64,000 nucleotides of DNA, taken from the NCBI RefSeq assembly GCF_040370365.1, contig NZ_BAABWQ010000004.1, positions 310,001 through 374,000 on the forward strand, in the 5' to 3' direction. The notes below the pieces were generated by a model. That model did no database searches. It saw only the letters and a list, made by a program, of their open reading frames with translations, and was not told where the DNA came from. Shown here piece by piece: positions 8,736 to 17,565 of this stretch (position 1 is the first letter of the stretch; each line of letters begins with the position of its first letter). Origin of the DNA: Shimia sp040370365. GTDB lineage: Bacteria; Pseudomonadota; Alphaproteobacteria; Rhodobacterales; Rhodobacteraceae. The translations under genes were made by a program, and so were the position numbers.

Positions 8736-8809
8736 TTTTCTGCCCTCTGCCTCTTCAATCTGCCGCGCGTTAGGGTAAACTCTCTGCTCCGAGTCGAATA
8801 GGTGCGTGT

Positions 8810-9433
8810 ATGACAAAATCTGATCCCTTTGGTTTTGATATGTCGATAAAGTCGGCAAAGAAGAAAAACCCCCGCGGTCGGCGCAGCATGTCCGGGGCTT
8901 CTGAGACATCAACCCGTGTTTGCGAACATCCTGGCTGTACCGAGGCAGGCCTATACCGCGCTCCGCGCGCGCCTGATGTGCTGGATGAATTCAAGTGGTT
9001 CTGTAAAGATCACGTGCGGGAATATAATCTCAAATGGAATTTCTTTGATGGTAAAACAGAAGCCGAATTGAACGCGCAAAATTCCAAAGACAAAGTCTGG
9101 GAGCGTGAGACCAAAAAGATGACCGACCCTGAGGCCCGCGCCTGGGCACGGCTGGGCATCGAGGATCCACATCAAGTTCTTGGAGGCAACGCCACGCAGA
9201 ACCCCGGTAAAAACGGCGGAGCAGGCAAGCGTTTGCCGCCCACGGAGCGCCGCGCGATGGAGATTTTGGAGGCCAAAGACAGCTGGAGCAAAGCTGAAAT
9301 TCGCAAAGCCTACAAAAAGCTCATCAAAGTGCTGCACCCGGATATGAACGGTGGAGATCGCAGTCAGGAAGAGCAGCTGCAGGAAGTTATGTGGGCTTGG
9401 GATCAAATCAAAGAGAGCCGCAACTTCGTTTAA
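8810..9433 (+). CDS. J-domain (DnaJ-like) molecular co-chaperone
   Basis: The C-terminal 65 residues are a J domain with the diagnostic HPD (KVLHPDMNGGD) that stimulates Hsp70 ATPase; helix II is EIRKAYKKLIK. Unlike classical DnaJ the J domain is at the C-terminus. The N-terminal part carries two Cys-containing pairs, CEHPGC near residue 38 and WFCKDH near residue 65, which could bind a metal. The length of 207 aa agrees with the roseobacterial family found beside bolA and cobS. It should act in the cytosol with DnaK. A hairpin terminator follows at 9457, so it is probably a single-gene unit. Confidence 0.9.
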   Translation: MTKSDPFGFDMSIKSAKKKNPRGRRSMSGASETSTRVCEHPGCTEAGLYRAPRAPDVLDEFKWFCKDHVREYNLKWNFFDGKTEAELNAQNSKDKVWERETKKMTDPEARAWARLGIEDPHQVLGGNATQNPGKNGGAGKRLPPTERRAMEILEAKDSWSKAEIRKAYKKLIKVLHPDMNGGDRSQEEQLQEVMWAWDQIKESRNFV

Positions 9434-9456
9434 CGGCAACACATCTCTAAAAAACG

Positions 9457-9484
9457 GGCGTGGCCAAAGGGCCGCGCCTTTTTT
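9457..9484 (+). terminator. rho-independent terminator after the J-domain gene
   Basis: Stem GGCGTGGCC / GGCCGCGCC (one G-T type mismatch) with loop AAAG, followed by six T. It lies 24 bases after the stop codon of the J-domain gene. Confidence 0.85.
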
Positions 9485-9581
9485 ATTTGCGACAGAATGG
9501 GTGGCAAAAGACGTGTAAGGTGGAACACGGCTTGGTTAACACTTGCTCCTACAGGCCAATAAGCAACATGGGACACACAAC

Positions 9582-11123
9582 ATGCAGCGGTTGATCGAAT
9601 ATGTGACGGCGCGACCGCAACGGCTTTACACTGTTGTCGCCGTCTCTGTTGTGATGTTGCCTGTGGCGCTCTGGCTGGATCTCAACAGCCTCTCACATCA
9701 CAATTTGCACCGGCAGGCGACAAACTTAAGCCGTCTGATGGACGACGTCCGCACATACTATGCCACCAACGTGGTTGCGCGGGTGCAGCAGGCCGAAGGC
9801 GCTCCGCAGGCGCGGCATGACTATCATGACATTCCCGGCGCGTTCCCGATCCCTGCCACCGCAGCCATTGAGTTGTCTGAGCGGTTTTCCGAAATCCTTC
9901 CCGGCGTAGACTATCACTTTGTCTCAGATCACCCGTTCAAAGGCCGGTCCCACCGCGAAATGACCGATTTCGAACAGCGTGCCTTGGAGACGTTCCGAGC
10001 GCCTGACAATACGCGCGAGCGTATCATCGCCGAAGAAGGCGGATTGCTGGACCACCGGATGGCGCTTGCTGCGCCTGTCTTCATGCAAGAGGCCTGTGTC
10101 AATTGCCACAACACCCATGCCGAGAGCACTAAAACCGATTGGCAAGTAGGCGATGTGCGCGGGCTGCAGGTTGTCCAGGTGCGTCAACCGCTGTCTCTGA
10201 ACTTGAGCTCGTTTAAGTTTTTGCTTGGATATCTGCTAGTAGCGGGAGCCTTTGGCGTTGCGTTTGCGGCTCATCAGCTGCGATTGGCAGACAAGTTTCG
10301 CGCCGCAAATGACGAGCTGACCGAAAACAACTCGTTCCTGGCAGATGTGTCTCTGAAAATTTCAAAGTATCTGGAACCGCAGGTCTATCGTTCCATTTTT
10401 GAAGGGGAACGCGATGTGGCAATCAGCACTGAGCGCAAAAAACTGACCGTGTTCTTTAGTGACATTAAGGATTTTACGGCCACCACAGAACGCATGCAGC
10501 CTGAAGAGCTCACTGCGCTGCTGAACGAGTACTTCACTGAGATGAGTGCCATCGCGCAGGAACACGGCGCAACAATCGACAAGTTCATTGGGGATGCCAT
10601 TGTGGCGTTTTTTGGAGATCCCACCACGCACGGCTCCACCGAAGACGCGCGGGCTTGTGTACGTATGGCTCTGGACATGCAGGCACGGCTGGATGAGCTG
10701 GAACAGAAATGGCGTGCCAACGGCGTTGAGCACCCGTTCCGCGCGCGCATGGGCATCAACACTGGCTACTGTAATGTCGGCAACTTTGGCAGCGATACGC
10801 GGATGGACTACACCATCATTGGGGCGGAGGCCAACTTGGCCGCACGGTTGGAAGGGATTGCAGAGCCCGGCGGAATTGTTATGAGCTATGAGACCTATGC
10901 CCATGTCCGTGATTTGGTAGAGGCGGAATCCTTGGAGCCACAACACTTTAAAGGCATCTCACGCGAGATCATTCCATATCGTGTGCTGCGGCATGGAACC
11001 ACCCGACGCACCGCCACCGCGCGCGAAGACGGCTCTAATTTGGTGGTGGACATGCAAGGGCTAGATGCCGCGACACGGGCCAAAATTACCGCCGCCGTTA
11101 AGGACGCGCTGGACAAGAGCTAG
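9582..11123 (+). CDS. membrane adenylate cyclase (class III) with periplasmic c-type haem sensor domain
   Basis: 513 residues in the order: membrane helix (about 12-32), periplasmic DUF3365/Tll0287-type domain, second membrane helix (about 208-230), class III nucleotide cyclase domain. The sensor holds C172-V-N-C175-H176, a CXXCH covalent haem site. The cyclase has both metal Asp (D294 in FSDIKDF, D338 in KFIGDAIV) and the adenine-selecting Lys and Asp (K334, D409 in MDYTIIG), so ATP rather than GTP is the predicted substrate. It probably makes cAMP in response to redox, oxygen or NO on the periplasmic side. ATG 9582 has GGGA eight bases upstream; a TTG at 9543 lies further out. A regulator gene of the AraC type follows. 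Confidence 0.9.
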   Translation: MQRLIEYVTARPQRLYTVVAVSVVMLPVALWLDLNSLSHHNLHRQATNLSRLMDDVRTYYATNVVARVQQAEGAPQARHDYHDIPGAFPIPATAAIELSERFSEILPGVDYHFVSDHPFKGRSHREMTDFEQRALETFRAPDNTRERIIAEEGGLLDHRMALAAPVFMQEACVNCHNTHAESTKTDWQVGDVRGLQVVQVRQPLSLNLSSFKFLLGYLLVAGAFGVAFAAHQLRLADKFRAANDELTENNSFLADVSLKISKYLEPQVYRSIFEGERDVAISTERKKLTVFFSDIKDFTATTERMQPEELTALLNEYFTEMSAIAQEHGATIDKFIGDAIVAFFGDPTTHGSTEDARACVRMALDMQARLDELEQKWRANGVEHPFRARMGINTGYCNVGNFGSDTRMDYTIIGAEANLAARLEGIAEPGGIVMSYETYAHVRDLVEAESLEPQHFKGISREIIPYRVLRHGTTRRTATAREDGSNLVVDMQGLDAATRAKITAAVKDALDKS

Positions 11124-11282
11124 CCCTCACATACGTGTCTCCCATCGCAGCGCCGTTTGCCTTCTTTCAATTCTCCATGCGTTGTGCGCAGACCTTTATG
11201 TTGGCATCCACACCGCAAATGAAAAACCGGGGGCCTCAAGCAGGTTGTTGATTTTGGGCGTCAAATCAGCTGTTGTGTGGGC

Positions 11283-12299
11283 ATGTCTGACACCAGTCCA
11301 AAACATCTGGCCGCTATTGCGCGTGATTTCGCAGAACATTTGATTGCTCAAGGGTTTTCAGAAGGCGACATTTTTTCTGGCACCGGGCTGCGCAAAGCGG
11401 ACATCGCGGAGCCGGAAGCATTGGCCCCAATTGCGGCACTTGCACGGATTTTTGATCAGGGGGCAAAGCTTTCTGGCGATGACCTCATCGGCATGCGCTG
11501 GGGCTTTAACCGCCGATTTGTTCAATTGGGGCTCGTGGGGTATCTGGGCCGCTCCTCTCACAGTGTGAAAAACTTGGTGATCAATGTCGCGCGCTATCGC
11601 CGTGTGTTTTCAGAGCCGATCGATTTTGACTTGTCTGAACTTGACACAAAAGGCGCGTTCTCTTGGAGCTACAACCTGCCGCCGCGGATCGATCTGGGAC
11701 GCATGGTCGAGGCACAAACTGCCCAACTGATCGGTGGGCTTAGAGTTGTCACGCCGCGCAAACTTGTGCCTAAGTTCATCGAGTTTGAACATCGTCGGGT
11801 CCAAAGAATTGCCGACGTACAGCATTTGCTCGGCTGCCCTATCAGCTTTGGACACAAGGCCAACCGGATCGGCTTTCACTTGACGGATTTGGACATGCCG
11901 TTGCGCACCGCCGATGCTGGCCTGCAGAAAGTTTTACAGCGTCACTGTGACCTTGTATTGGCCAGCCGCCCCAAGGACCGGCCTGACATTCAGGTGAAGG
12001 TGGAAAAAGCCATTGTAGACCGCATCTCTCAAGGTCAGGCTTCCGTCGAAGCCGTGGCGAGTGATTTGGGCATGAGCGCGCGCACTTTGTCGCGCCGCTT
12101 AGGAAATGCAGGAACAACGTATCAAACGCTGCTGGCAAATCTCAGGCGCGCGCTGGCGGAGCGCTACCTGTCTGATCATACCCTGTCCCAAAGTGAGATC
12201 GCTTATATGTTGGGATACTCTGATGTCAGCTCCTTTGCCTCAGCTTTCAAGCGCTGGACTGGGACATCACCGGGCGAGATGCGTCAAACGTTGCACTGA
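11283..12299 (+). CDS. AraC-family transcriptional regulator
   Basis: 338 residues. The C-terminal 85 form the double helix-turn-helix of AraC proteins: SVEAVASDLGMSARTLSRRL is the first HTH, and LSQSEIAYMLGYSDVSSFAS followed by FKRWTGTSPGEMR is the second with the family signature. The first 230 residues are the Arabinose_bd_2 type sensory domain (as in the OruR/ArgR group), ending near LPLR-like segments. It should be a cytosolic activator; the ligand is unknown. It begins 159 bases after the cyclase gene and may be coupled to it functionally, but the gap is long enough for its own promoter. GTG at 11277 is an alternative start. Confidence 0.9.
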   Translation: MSDTSPKHLAAIARDFAEHLIAQGFSEGDIFSGTGLRKADIAEPEALAPIAALARIFDQGAKLSGDDLIGMRWGFNRRFVQLGLVGYLGRSSHSVKNLVINVARYRRVFSEPIDFDLSELDTKGAFSWSYNLPPRIDLGRMVEAQTAQLIGGLRVVTPRKLVPKFIEFEHRRVQRIADVQHLLGCPISFGHKANRIGFHLTDLDMPLRTADAGLQKVLQRHCDLVLASRPKDRPDIQVKVEKAIVDRISQGQASVEAVASDLGMSARTLSRRLGNAGTTYQTLLANLRRALAERYLSDHTLSQSEIAYMLGYSDVSSFASAFKRWTGTSPGEMRQTLH

Positions 12300-12455
12300 A
12301 CCGCGTCACACCCGTCACCTTTGGCAGATTTGCACAATACCTTGGCGTGTTTGCCGAAGGTAACCACGAGTCCCATCCCCATCTCTTTCACCATGAGCAC
12401 GGCCCCAATGCCATGCCCTCACCCAAAGAAGTTCTGCTGTGAGATGGGAGATGAA

Positions 12456-12593
12456 ATGAGTCTGTTTGTTGTAATTTTTGCTGTCAGTGTCGGCACCTTG
12501 ATCTGGAACGCCACGCAGTTCGCTCCACACAGGACGCGCAAACCAATCCTTGTTTGCGCACATAGGCCCACATCGGCGGAGGTGTCAGCATGA
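12456..12593 (+). CDS. possible 45-residue single-pass membrane protein
   Basis: ATG at 12456 has a fair ribosome site (GGGAG, spacing about 7) and opens a frame whose stop overlaps the start of the response regulator as ATGA, which suggests translational coupling. The product has one hydrophobic helix (SLFVVIFAVSVGTLIW) then a basic tail with one Cys. No family is recognised. The evidence is position, ribosome site and the overlap only, so it may be a leader peptide for the regulator rather than a working protein. Confidence 0.4.
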   Translation: MSLFVVIFAVSVGTLIWNATQFAPHRTRKPILVCAHRPTSAEVSA

Positions 12594-13297
12594 GCAGCAT
12601 TATTGTGATTGACCCAGACCGCAGCGCATTGGAGCGACTGCAGACTGTCTTGGAAGTCGAAGGGCACGAAGTGCGCGCGCATGTCGATCCAGACACGGCA
12701 ATGCCTGATGTGGGCCGTCATGCGCCAGATCTTGTGATCATGGAAACGCGGTATAACAAGACCGATGGATTGGCCTTGTTTGAACGCCTGCGCGATGGGT
12801 TTGGTGTTCCGGTGATCTTGATCAGTCGCGGAGGAACCGCCTCTGATGAAGCGATGTTCCTGAGGCTTGGAGCTGCGGACTTCCTGTCCAAGCCTTATGC
12901 TTCAAATGTGATGTCCGCCCGGGTCGCGGCAGCGCTGCGTGCCGGACAACCTGCGCATCAACCCGTCAGCGACAGCTCGGTTTTAGAGCGGGGGCCGCTT
13001 CGGTTGGATCGCTTGCGCCACGAGGCAACATGGGATGGCGAAGAAGTCATACTAACGGCGACGGAATTCAATGTGCTCTGGATCATCGCACAACGCCCCG
13101 GCCATGTGCTGAGCCGCGCCTCGATTTTGGATTTGGCTTATGGTGAGGATGTCTATGTCACTGATCGCAGCATCGACAGTCAGGTGAAACGCATCCGACG
13201 TAAGCTGCGCGGCGTTGCCCCGGAATTCAGCGCAATCCAAACGCTTTATGGACTTGGATATCGTTTCACGGACACTTCGCCACGTATGGCCGCCTAA
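12590..13297 (+). CDS. OmpR-type response regulator with Glu in place of the phospho-acceptor Asp
   Basis: 235 residues: receiver domain (1-115) and winged-helix DNA-binding domain (about 135-228, with LTATEFNVLWIIA, ASILDLAYGEDVYVTDRSID and the closing LYGLGYRF). In the receiver, the strand that normally reads VLLDxxxP reads VIMETRYN, so the phosphorylated Asp is E52. The acidic pair near the N-terminus is also changed (IDPD), and the Thr after strand 4 is Ser (ILISRGG), while the Lys in FLSKPY is kept. It is therefore unlikely to be switched by ordinary phosphorylation; Glu may mimic the active state. No histidine kinase is nearby. It overlaps the preceding small frame by 4 bases. Confidence 0.9.
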   Translation: MSSIIVIDPDRSALERLQTVLEVEGHEVRAHVDPDTAMPDVGRHAPDLVIMETRYNKTDGLALFERLRDGFGVPVILISRGGTASDEAMFLRLGAADFLSKPYASNVMSARVAAALRAGQPAHQPVSDSSVLERGPLRLDRLRHEATWDGEEVILTATEFNVLWIIAQRPGHVLSRASILDLAYGEDVYVTDRSIDSQVKRIRRKLRGVAPEFSAIQTLYGLGYRFTDTSPRMAA

Positions 13298-13318
13298 ACA
13301 AGCACGCCGTTGCGCATT

Positions 13319-13338
13319 CCGGTCTTCTAGACCGGTTT
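13319..13338. terminator. hairpin between convergent response regulator and msrB
   Basis: Perfect 7-bp stem CCGGTCT / AGACCGG with a 3-base loop TCT, then TTTAAAAA. It covers the end of msrB and lies 22 bases after the response regulator stop, so it may stop transcription from the plus strand, perhaps from both sides. The T tract is short. Confidence 0.6.
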
Positions 13339-13803
13339 AAAAACAAGGGAGACGCCATTTAAGCAATGGCGCTTCCCTGTGGGTCGGGGTCCATCGTCAA
13401 AAATGTGCCCCAGGTGAGACCCACAGCGACGACAGTGGCATTCGGTGCGGACCCGGAGGAGCTTGCGGTCCGGCTTGGTTCCAATCGCATTGGGGAGCGA
13501 TTTGTAGAAGCTTGGCCAACCGGTGCCACTGTCGTATTTATGCCGAGAGCTATAGAGCTTCAGATCGCAACCACGACAGTGGTAGGTGCCTTTGTCATAG
13601 ACCTTGTCAAGCGGCGAAGACCCTGCGCGCTCAGTGCCTTCTTTGCGCATGACCTTGTATTCCTGCGGCGTCAGCAGCGCGCGCCATTCCGCGTCTGTGC
13701 GTGTGACTTCAAAAGCATTGGCCAGTGAAGCACGCGGTAAGACCATCGCCGTTAGCGCCGTTCCGGACGCAGCCAAGATAAAATGACGTCTGTGCATAAG
13801 CAT
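13327..13803 (-). CDS. msrB: exported peptide-methionine (R)-S-oxide reductase
   Basis: MsrB reduces the R-sulfoxide of methionine in damaged proteins. The catalytic Cys lies in GKRHCLNGVSLVF near the C-terminus, and the four zinc ligands are two CXXC pairs, CRGC (about residue 77) and CRRC (about 124). Family blocks TGWPSFYKS and GSHLGHIFDDGP are intact. The N-terminus MHRRHFILAASGTALTAMV has an Arg pair and hydrophobic core, a probable Tat-like signal, so the enzyme works in the periplasm. ATG 13803 is preferred because AGGAGG lies 5 bases upstream; ATG 13797 is in frame. It fits the other oxidative-stress genes of the window, such as the peroxidase at 45.3 kb. Confidence 0.93.
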   Translation of the reverse strand: MLMHRRHFILAASGTALTAMVLPRASLANAFEVTRTDAEWRALLTPQEYKVMRKEGTERAGSSPLDKVYDKGTYHCRGCDLKLYSSRHKYDSGTGWPSFYKSLPNAIGTKPDRKLLRVRTECHCRRCGSHLGHIFDDGPRPTGKRHCLNGVSLVFKPV

Positions 13804-13987
13804 CTCTCCCTCCTCTTGGAAAATGCGCAGCAGTTGTACGGTGTGCAAGGAACAGTTTTGCACAGCCGCGTGAGTTTCATGACAACGCCTGTGTTTTTGA
13901 TCAGTTTCCCTTGTGATCCGTTGGGATTTGATGCACCAAAGGCCGGTAGAATTTGGCCGCCCTCGTCGCGCGGCCTGTAGAAGGACA

Positions 13988-14980
13988 ATGGACATGGCCG
14001 ACGGCATGATGGAAAGCAACGCAAAGCCCACCGAAGACATTGATCTGCGTGACGTCTTTGGCATTGACAGTGATATGAAAATCAAGGGTTTTGCTGAGCG
14101 CACTGACCGCGTGCCAGAGATCGACCCGACCTATAAATTCGACCCTGAAACCACATTGGCGATCCTCGCAGGCTTTGGCCACAATCGTCGCGTGATGATT
14201 CAAGGATATCACGGCACTGGTAAATCCACGCACATCGAACAGATCGCCGCGCGCCTGAACTGGCCCTGTGTACGGGTGAATTTGGACAGCCACATCAGCC
14301 GGATCGACCTGATTGGTAAAGACGCCATCAAACTGCGCGACGGCAAGCAGGTCACCGAGTTCCACGAAGGCATCCTGCCTTGGGCGCTGCGCAACCCCAC
14401 GGCCATTGTGTTTGATGAATATGATGCGGGCCGCGCCGATGTGATGTTTGTGATCCAGCGTGTGCTGGAACATGACGGCAAGCTGACCCTTCTAGATCAG
14501 AACGAAGTGATCACGCCAAACCCCTACTTCCGTCTGTTTGCCACCGCAAACACTGTTGGTCTGGGTGACACAACCGGGCTGTATCACGGCACACAACAGA
14601 TCAACCAAGCCCAGATGGACCGTTGGTCGCTGGTGTCCACGCTGAACTACCTCAGCCACGATGCTGAAGCCGCGATCATCCTGTCAAAGGCGCCACATTA
14701 CAACACTGCCGAAGGCCGTAAGATTGTGAACCAGATGGTGACCGTTGCGGACCTAACCCGGACTGCGTTTATGAACGGTGATCTGTCCACCGTGATGAGC
14801 CCAAGGACCGTGATCAACTGGGCCGCGAACTCGGAAATCTTCCGCAATGTCGGCTATGCGTTCCGTCTCAGCTTCTTGAACAAGTGTGACGAGCTGGAGC
14901 GCCAGACCGTTGCCGAGTTCTATCAGCGTTGCTTTGACGAAGAGCTGCCTGAAAGCGCGGCAAGCGTGAGCTTGGGCTAA
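13988..14980 (+). CDS. cobS: aerobic cobaltochelatase subunit CobS
   Basis: CobS is the AAA+ ATPase of the CobNST cobaltochelatase, which inserts cobalt into hydrogenobyrinic acid a,c-diamide in aerobic vitamin B12 synthesis. The Walker A is GYHGTGKST (about residue 77), Walker B IVFDEYDAG, and sensor 1 LFATANTVG. The length of 330 aa is normal. ATG 13988 follows AGAAGGAC; the frame is open upstream but that part is not conserved. A racemase-like gene separates it from cobT by about 700 bases. CobN is not in the window. Confidence 0.96.
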   Translation: MDMADGMMESNAKPTEDIDLRDVFGIDSDMKIKGFAERTDRVPEIDPTYKFDPETTLAILAGFGHNRRVMIQGYHGTGKSTHIEQIAARLNWPCVRVNLDSHISRIDLIGKDAIKLRDGKQVTEFHEGILPWALRNPTAIVFDEYDAGRADVMFVIQRVLEHDGKLTLLDQNEVITPNPYFRLFATANTVGLGDTTGLYHGTQQINQAQMDRWSLVSTLNYLSHDAEAAIILSKAPHYNTAEGRKIVNQMVTVADLTRTAFMNGDLSTVMSPRTVINWAANSEIFRNVGYAFRLSFLNKCDELERQTVAEFYQRCFDEELPESAASVSLG

Positions 14981-14993
14981 GATCGGAGCAAGA

Positions 14994-15689
14994 ATGCACA
15001 TCGGTCTGATTGGAGGCATCGGCGTCGCAGCCACTGTTGTTTACTACCAGCGCCTTACGGCCGCTGTAGCAGCGCGTGGCGGCGACCTAAAACTCACAAT
15101 CAGCCACGGTGACATTCACACGCTGATCCGCAACAACCTGGCCGATGACCGTGCACCACAAGCAGACATCTTTGCCGCGCAAATCAACGATCTGAAAGGC
15201 GCGGGCTGTGACTGTGTGGCGCTGACCTCCTTGGGGGCGCACTATTGCGTGGACGAGATGAACGCGCTGTCCAGCCTGCCAGTGATCTCCGGCGTGACAC
15301 CACTGGATCAGTTTTTTGTGCAGCAAGGCTTCAACAAGGTTGGGCTTCTGGGCACACGGGTGGTGATGCGGACGCGGCTCTATGGGCAGTTGGCCAAGAC
15401 CGGCGCCGTGGCGCTGGATGACGAAATTGAGGTGCTGGGGCAAACCTATCAGGACATCGCCGTGGCCGGCACCTGTTCTGAAACGCAGCGCGCTGAATTG
15501 ATCGACGCAGGGCAACGCATGGTGCAGGACCATGGCGCAGATGCCATTGTGTTGGCAGGCACAGATCTCAACCTTGCCTTTGACGGGCAGGATACCGGCT
15601 ATAAGGTGGTGGACGCACTGGATGTGCACGTGGATGTGCTGGCCGATTTGGCCTGTGGCCGCACCCGCCTAGATGAAGTGGCTATTTAG
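14994..15689 (+). CDS. aspartate/glutamate racemase-like protein lacking both catalytic cysteines
   Basis: 231 residues of the Asp/Glu/hydantoin racemase fold, starting with the family's IGLIGGIGVAATVVYYQRL. The two catalytic Cys are missing: the ACNT-type motif reads ALTSLGAH, and the LGCTE-type motif reads LAGTDLNLAF. Cys at about 74, 78 and 87 are out of register with the usual sites. It is thus unlikely to be a normal two-base racemase and may bind a ligand or catalyse another reaction. It starts 13 bases after cobS and ends one base before the cobT start codon, so it is part of that transcript. Confidence 0.85.
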   Translation: MHIGLIGGIGVAATVVYYQRLTAAVAARGGDLKLTISHGDIHTLIRNNLADDRAPQADIFAAQINDLKGAGCDCVALTSLGAHYCVDEMNALSSLPVISGVTPLDQFFVQQGFNKVGLLGTRVVMRTRLYGQLAKTGAVALDDEIEVLGQTYQDIAVAGTCSETQRAELIDAGQRMVQDHGADAIVLAGTDLNLAFDGQDTGYKVVDALDVHVDVLADLACGRTRLDEVAI

Positions 15690-15690
15690 A

Positions 15691-17565
15691 ATGAAAAAAC
15701 CAAGCGACAACCCCGCTGATCCGTTCAAAAAGGCCCTGGCTGAGGCCACCAAAGTCATGGCCGACGATCCGGAACTATCCGTGTCCTACACGGTAGATCC
15801 GTCGGGTGTGTCCGGGGATGCGATGCGGCTGCCGCAGGTCAGCCGCCGTATGAGCCGGGACGAGGTTCTTTTGGCGCGAGGGACAGCGGATGCCTTGGCA
15901 TTGCAACGCAAGTATCACGACAACGCCACACACACGCGCTATGCGCCCGGACAAGGCATTGCCCGCGATCTTTATGAGGCCATGGAAACCGCCCGCTGTG
16001 AAGCTATGGGCGCGCGCGACATGCCGGGCACAGCCTCGAACATCGACGTGAAAATAAGCCATGAGGCTGCCGGGCGCGGCTATGGCGACATGACGTCTTC
16101 TGAACAGGCCCCATTGCCCGTAGCGGCGGGCTATCTCATCCGCCATTTGGCCACGGGACGTGATCTGCCATCTGCAGCGGCGAACGTGATGAACCTATGG
16201 CGCGGCTATATCGAACAAAGCGCCGGAGACCATCTCGACGATTTGCAGGACATGTTAAATGACCAGCAGGCCTTCGCCAAATTTGCCCGCCAGATCATAG
16301 ATGACCTTGGGTATGGCGATCAGTTGGGCGATGACCCGGATGATCTTGAAGATGATCAGGACGAGGCGGAACCGGAATCAGAGGAAGAGGACGATCCTGA
16401 CAGCAGCGGTCAGGACGACAGCGAAGAAGACGACAGCGAAGCCAGCCCTGAGCAATCTCAGGAAGAGCAACAGGACATGTCTGAGGCGCAGGTCACCATG
16501 GACGACATGGCGGACGAAGACATGTCTGACGAGGCCGAAATGCCGGATGGCGAAGCGCCGCTCGATCCCCCCCCTCCCCCTCCAATCTCGGAGGCGGACC
16601 CGGACTATGTGGTGTTTGACACCACCCACGACGAAGAGATTGCCGCCGAAGAGCTGGCGGAGCCTATAGAGCTGGAACGCCTGCGCGCGTATCTGGACCA
16701 ACAGCTGGAGCCGCTCAAAGGCGCTGTGAGCCGTTTGGCCAACCGCCTTCAGCGCCGCTTGCAGGCGCAGCAAAACCGCAGCTGGGAATTTGATCTTGAG
16801 GAAGGCACGCTTGATGCGGGCCGTCTGGCGCGGGTTGTTGCCAATCCCACCACGCCGCTCAGCTTCAAAATGGAGCATGACACGGAGTTCCGGGACACGG
16901 TGGTGACCTTGTTGTTGGACAACTCTGGCTCCATGCGTGGCCGCCCAATCTCGATTGCTGCGATCTGCGCCGACGTTCTGGCGCGCACATTGGAACGTTG
17001 CAACGTGAAGGTCGAGATCCTCGGCTTCACCACCCGCGCTTGGAAAGGCGGTTTGGCCCGCGAAAAATGGCTCAATGACAGCCGCCCGCAGCAGCCAGGC
17101 CGACTGAACGATCTGCGCCACATCATCTACAAACAGGCGGACGCACCTTGGCGTCGTGTGCGACCCAATCTGGGTCTGATGATGAAAGAGGGACTTCTGA
17201 AAGAAAACATCGACGGCGAGGCGCTCGAATGGGCACATCGCCGGATGATGGCGCGGCCAGAACAGCGCAAAATCCTCATGGTCATTTCGGACGGCGCTCC
17301 GGTCGACGACAGTACACTATCGGTGAATCCTGCCAACTATCTTGAGAAGCACCTGCGCGATGTGATCGCGATGGTCGAAAAGCGCAAGATGGTTGAGTTG
17401 TTGGCAATTGGTATTGGTCATGATGTGACCCGCTACTATGACCGCGCGGTGACAATCACCGATGTGGAACAGCTCGCGGGTGCAATGACCGAACAGTTGG
17501 CGGCCTTGTTTGACAACGACCCGCGCGCCCGCGCACGCATTATGGGCATGCGCAAAGTCGGATAA
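15691..17565 (+). CDS. cobT: aerobic cobaltochelatase subunit CobT
   Basis: CobT pairs with CobS to form the ATPase chaperone of cobalt chelation. The first 200 residues are the CobT N-terminal domain. Residues about 215-320 are a very acidic linker of Asp, Glu and Ser with a run of prolines. The last 220 residues are a von Willebrand A domain with the metal-site motif DNSGSM (TLLLDNSGSMRGRP). The 624-residue product starts at ATG 15691; an in-frame ATG at 15673 would overlap the previous gene by 17 bases and is less likely. Confidence 0.95.
   Translation: MKKPSDNPADPFKKALAEATKVMADDPELSVSYTVDPSGVSGDAMRLPQVSRRMSRDEVLLARGTADALALQRKYHDNATHTRYAPGQGIARDLYEAMETARCEAMGARDMPGTASNIDVKISHEAAGRGYGDMTSSEQAPLPVAAGYLIRHLATGRDLPSAAANVMNLWRGYIEQSAGDHLDDLQDMLNDQQAFAKFARQIIDDLGYGDQLGDDPDDLEDDQDEAEPESEEEDDPDSSGQDDSEEDDSEASPEQSQEEQQDMSEAQVTMDDMADEDMSDEAEMPDGEAPLDPPPPPPISEADPDYVVFDTTHDEEIAAEELAEPIELERLRAYLDQQLEPLKGAVSRLANRLQRRLQAQQNRSWEFDLEEGTLDAGRLARVVANPTTPLSFKMEHDTEFRDTVVTLLLDNSGSMRGRPISIAAICADVLARTLERCNVKVEILGFTTRAWKGGLAREKWLNDSRPQQPGRLNDLRHIIYKQADAPWRRVRPNLGLMMKEGLLKENIDGEALEWAHRRMMARPEQRKILMVISDGAPVDDSTLSVNPANYLEKHLRDVIAMVEKRKMVELLAIGIGHDVTRYYDRAVTITDVEQLAGAMTEQLAALFDNDPRARARIMGMRKVG

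Noticed and set aside
12321..12455. N-terminal extension of the 45-codon frame
   Set aside because: The upstream 45 codons are Pro/Ser/Met-rich without a ribosome site; the ATG at 12456 has one.
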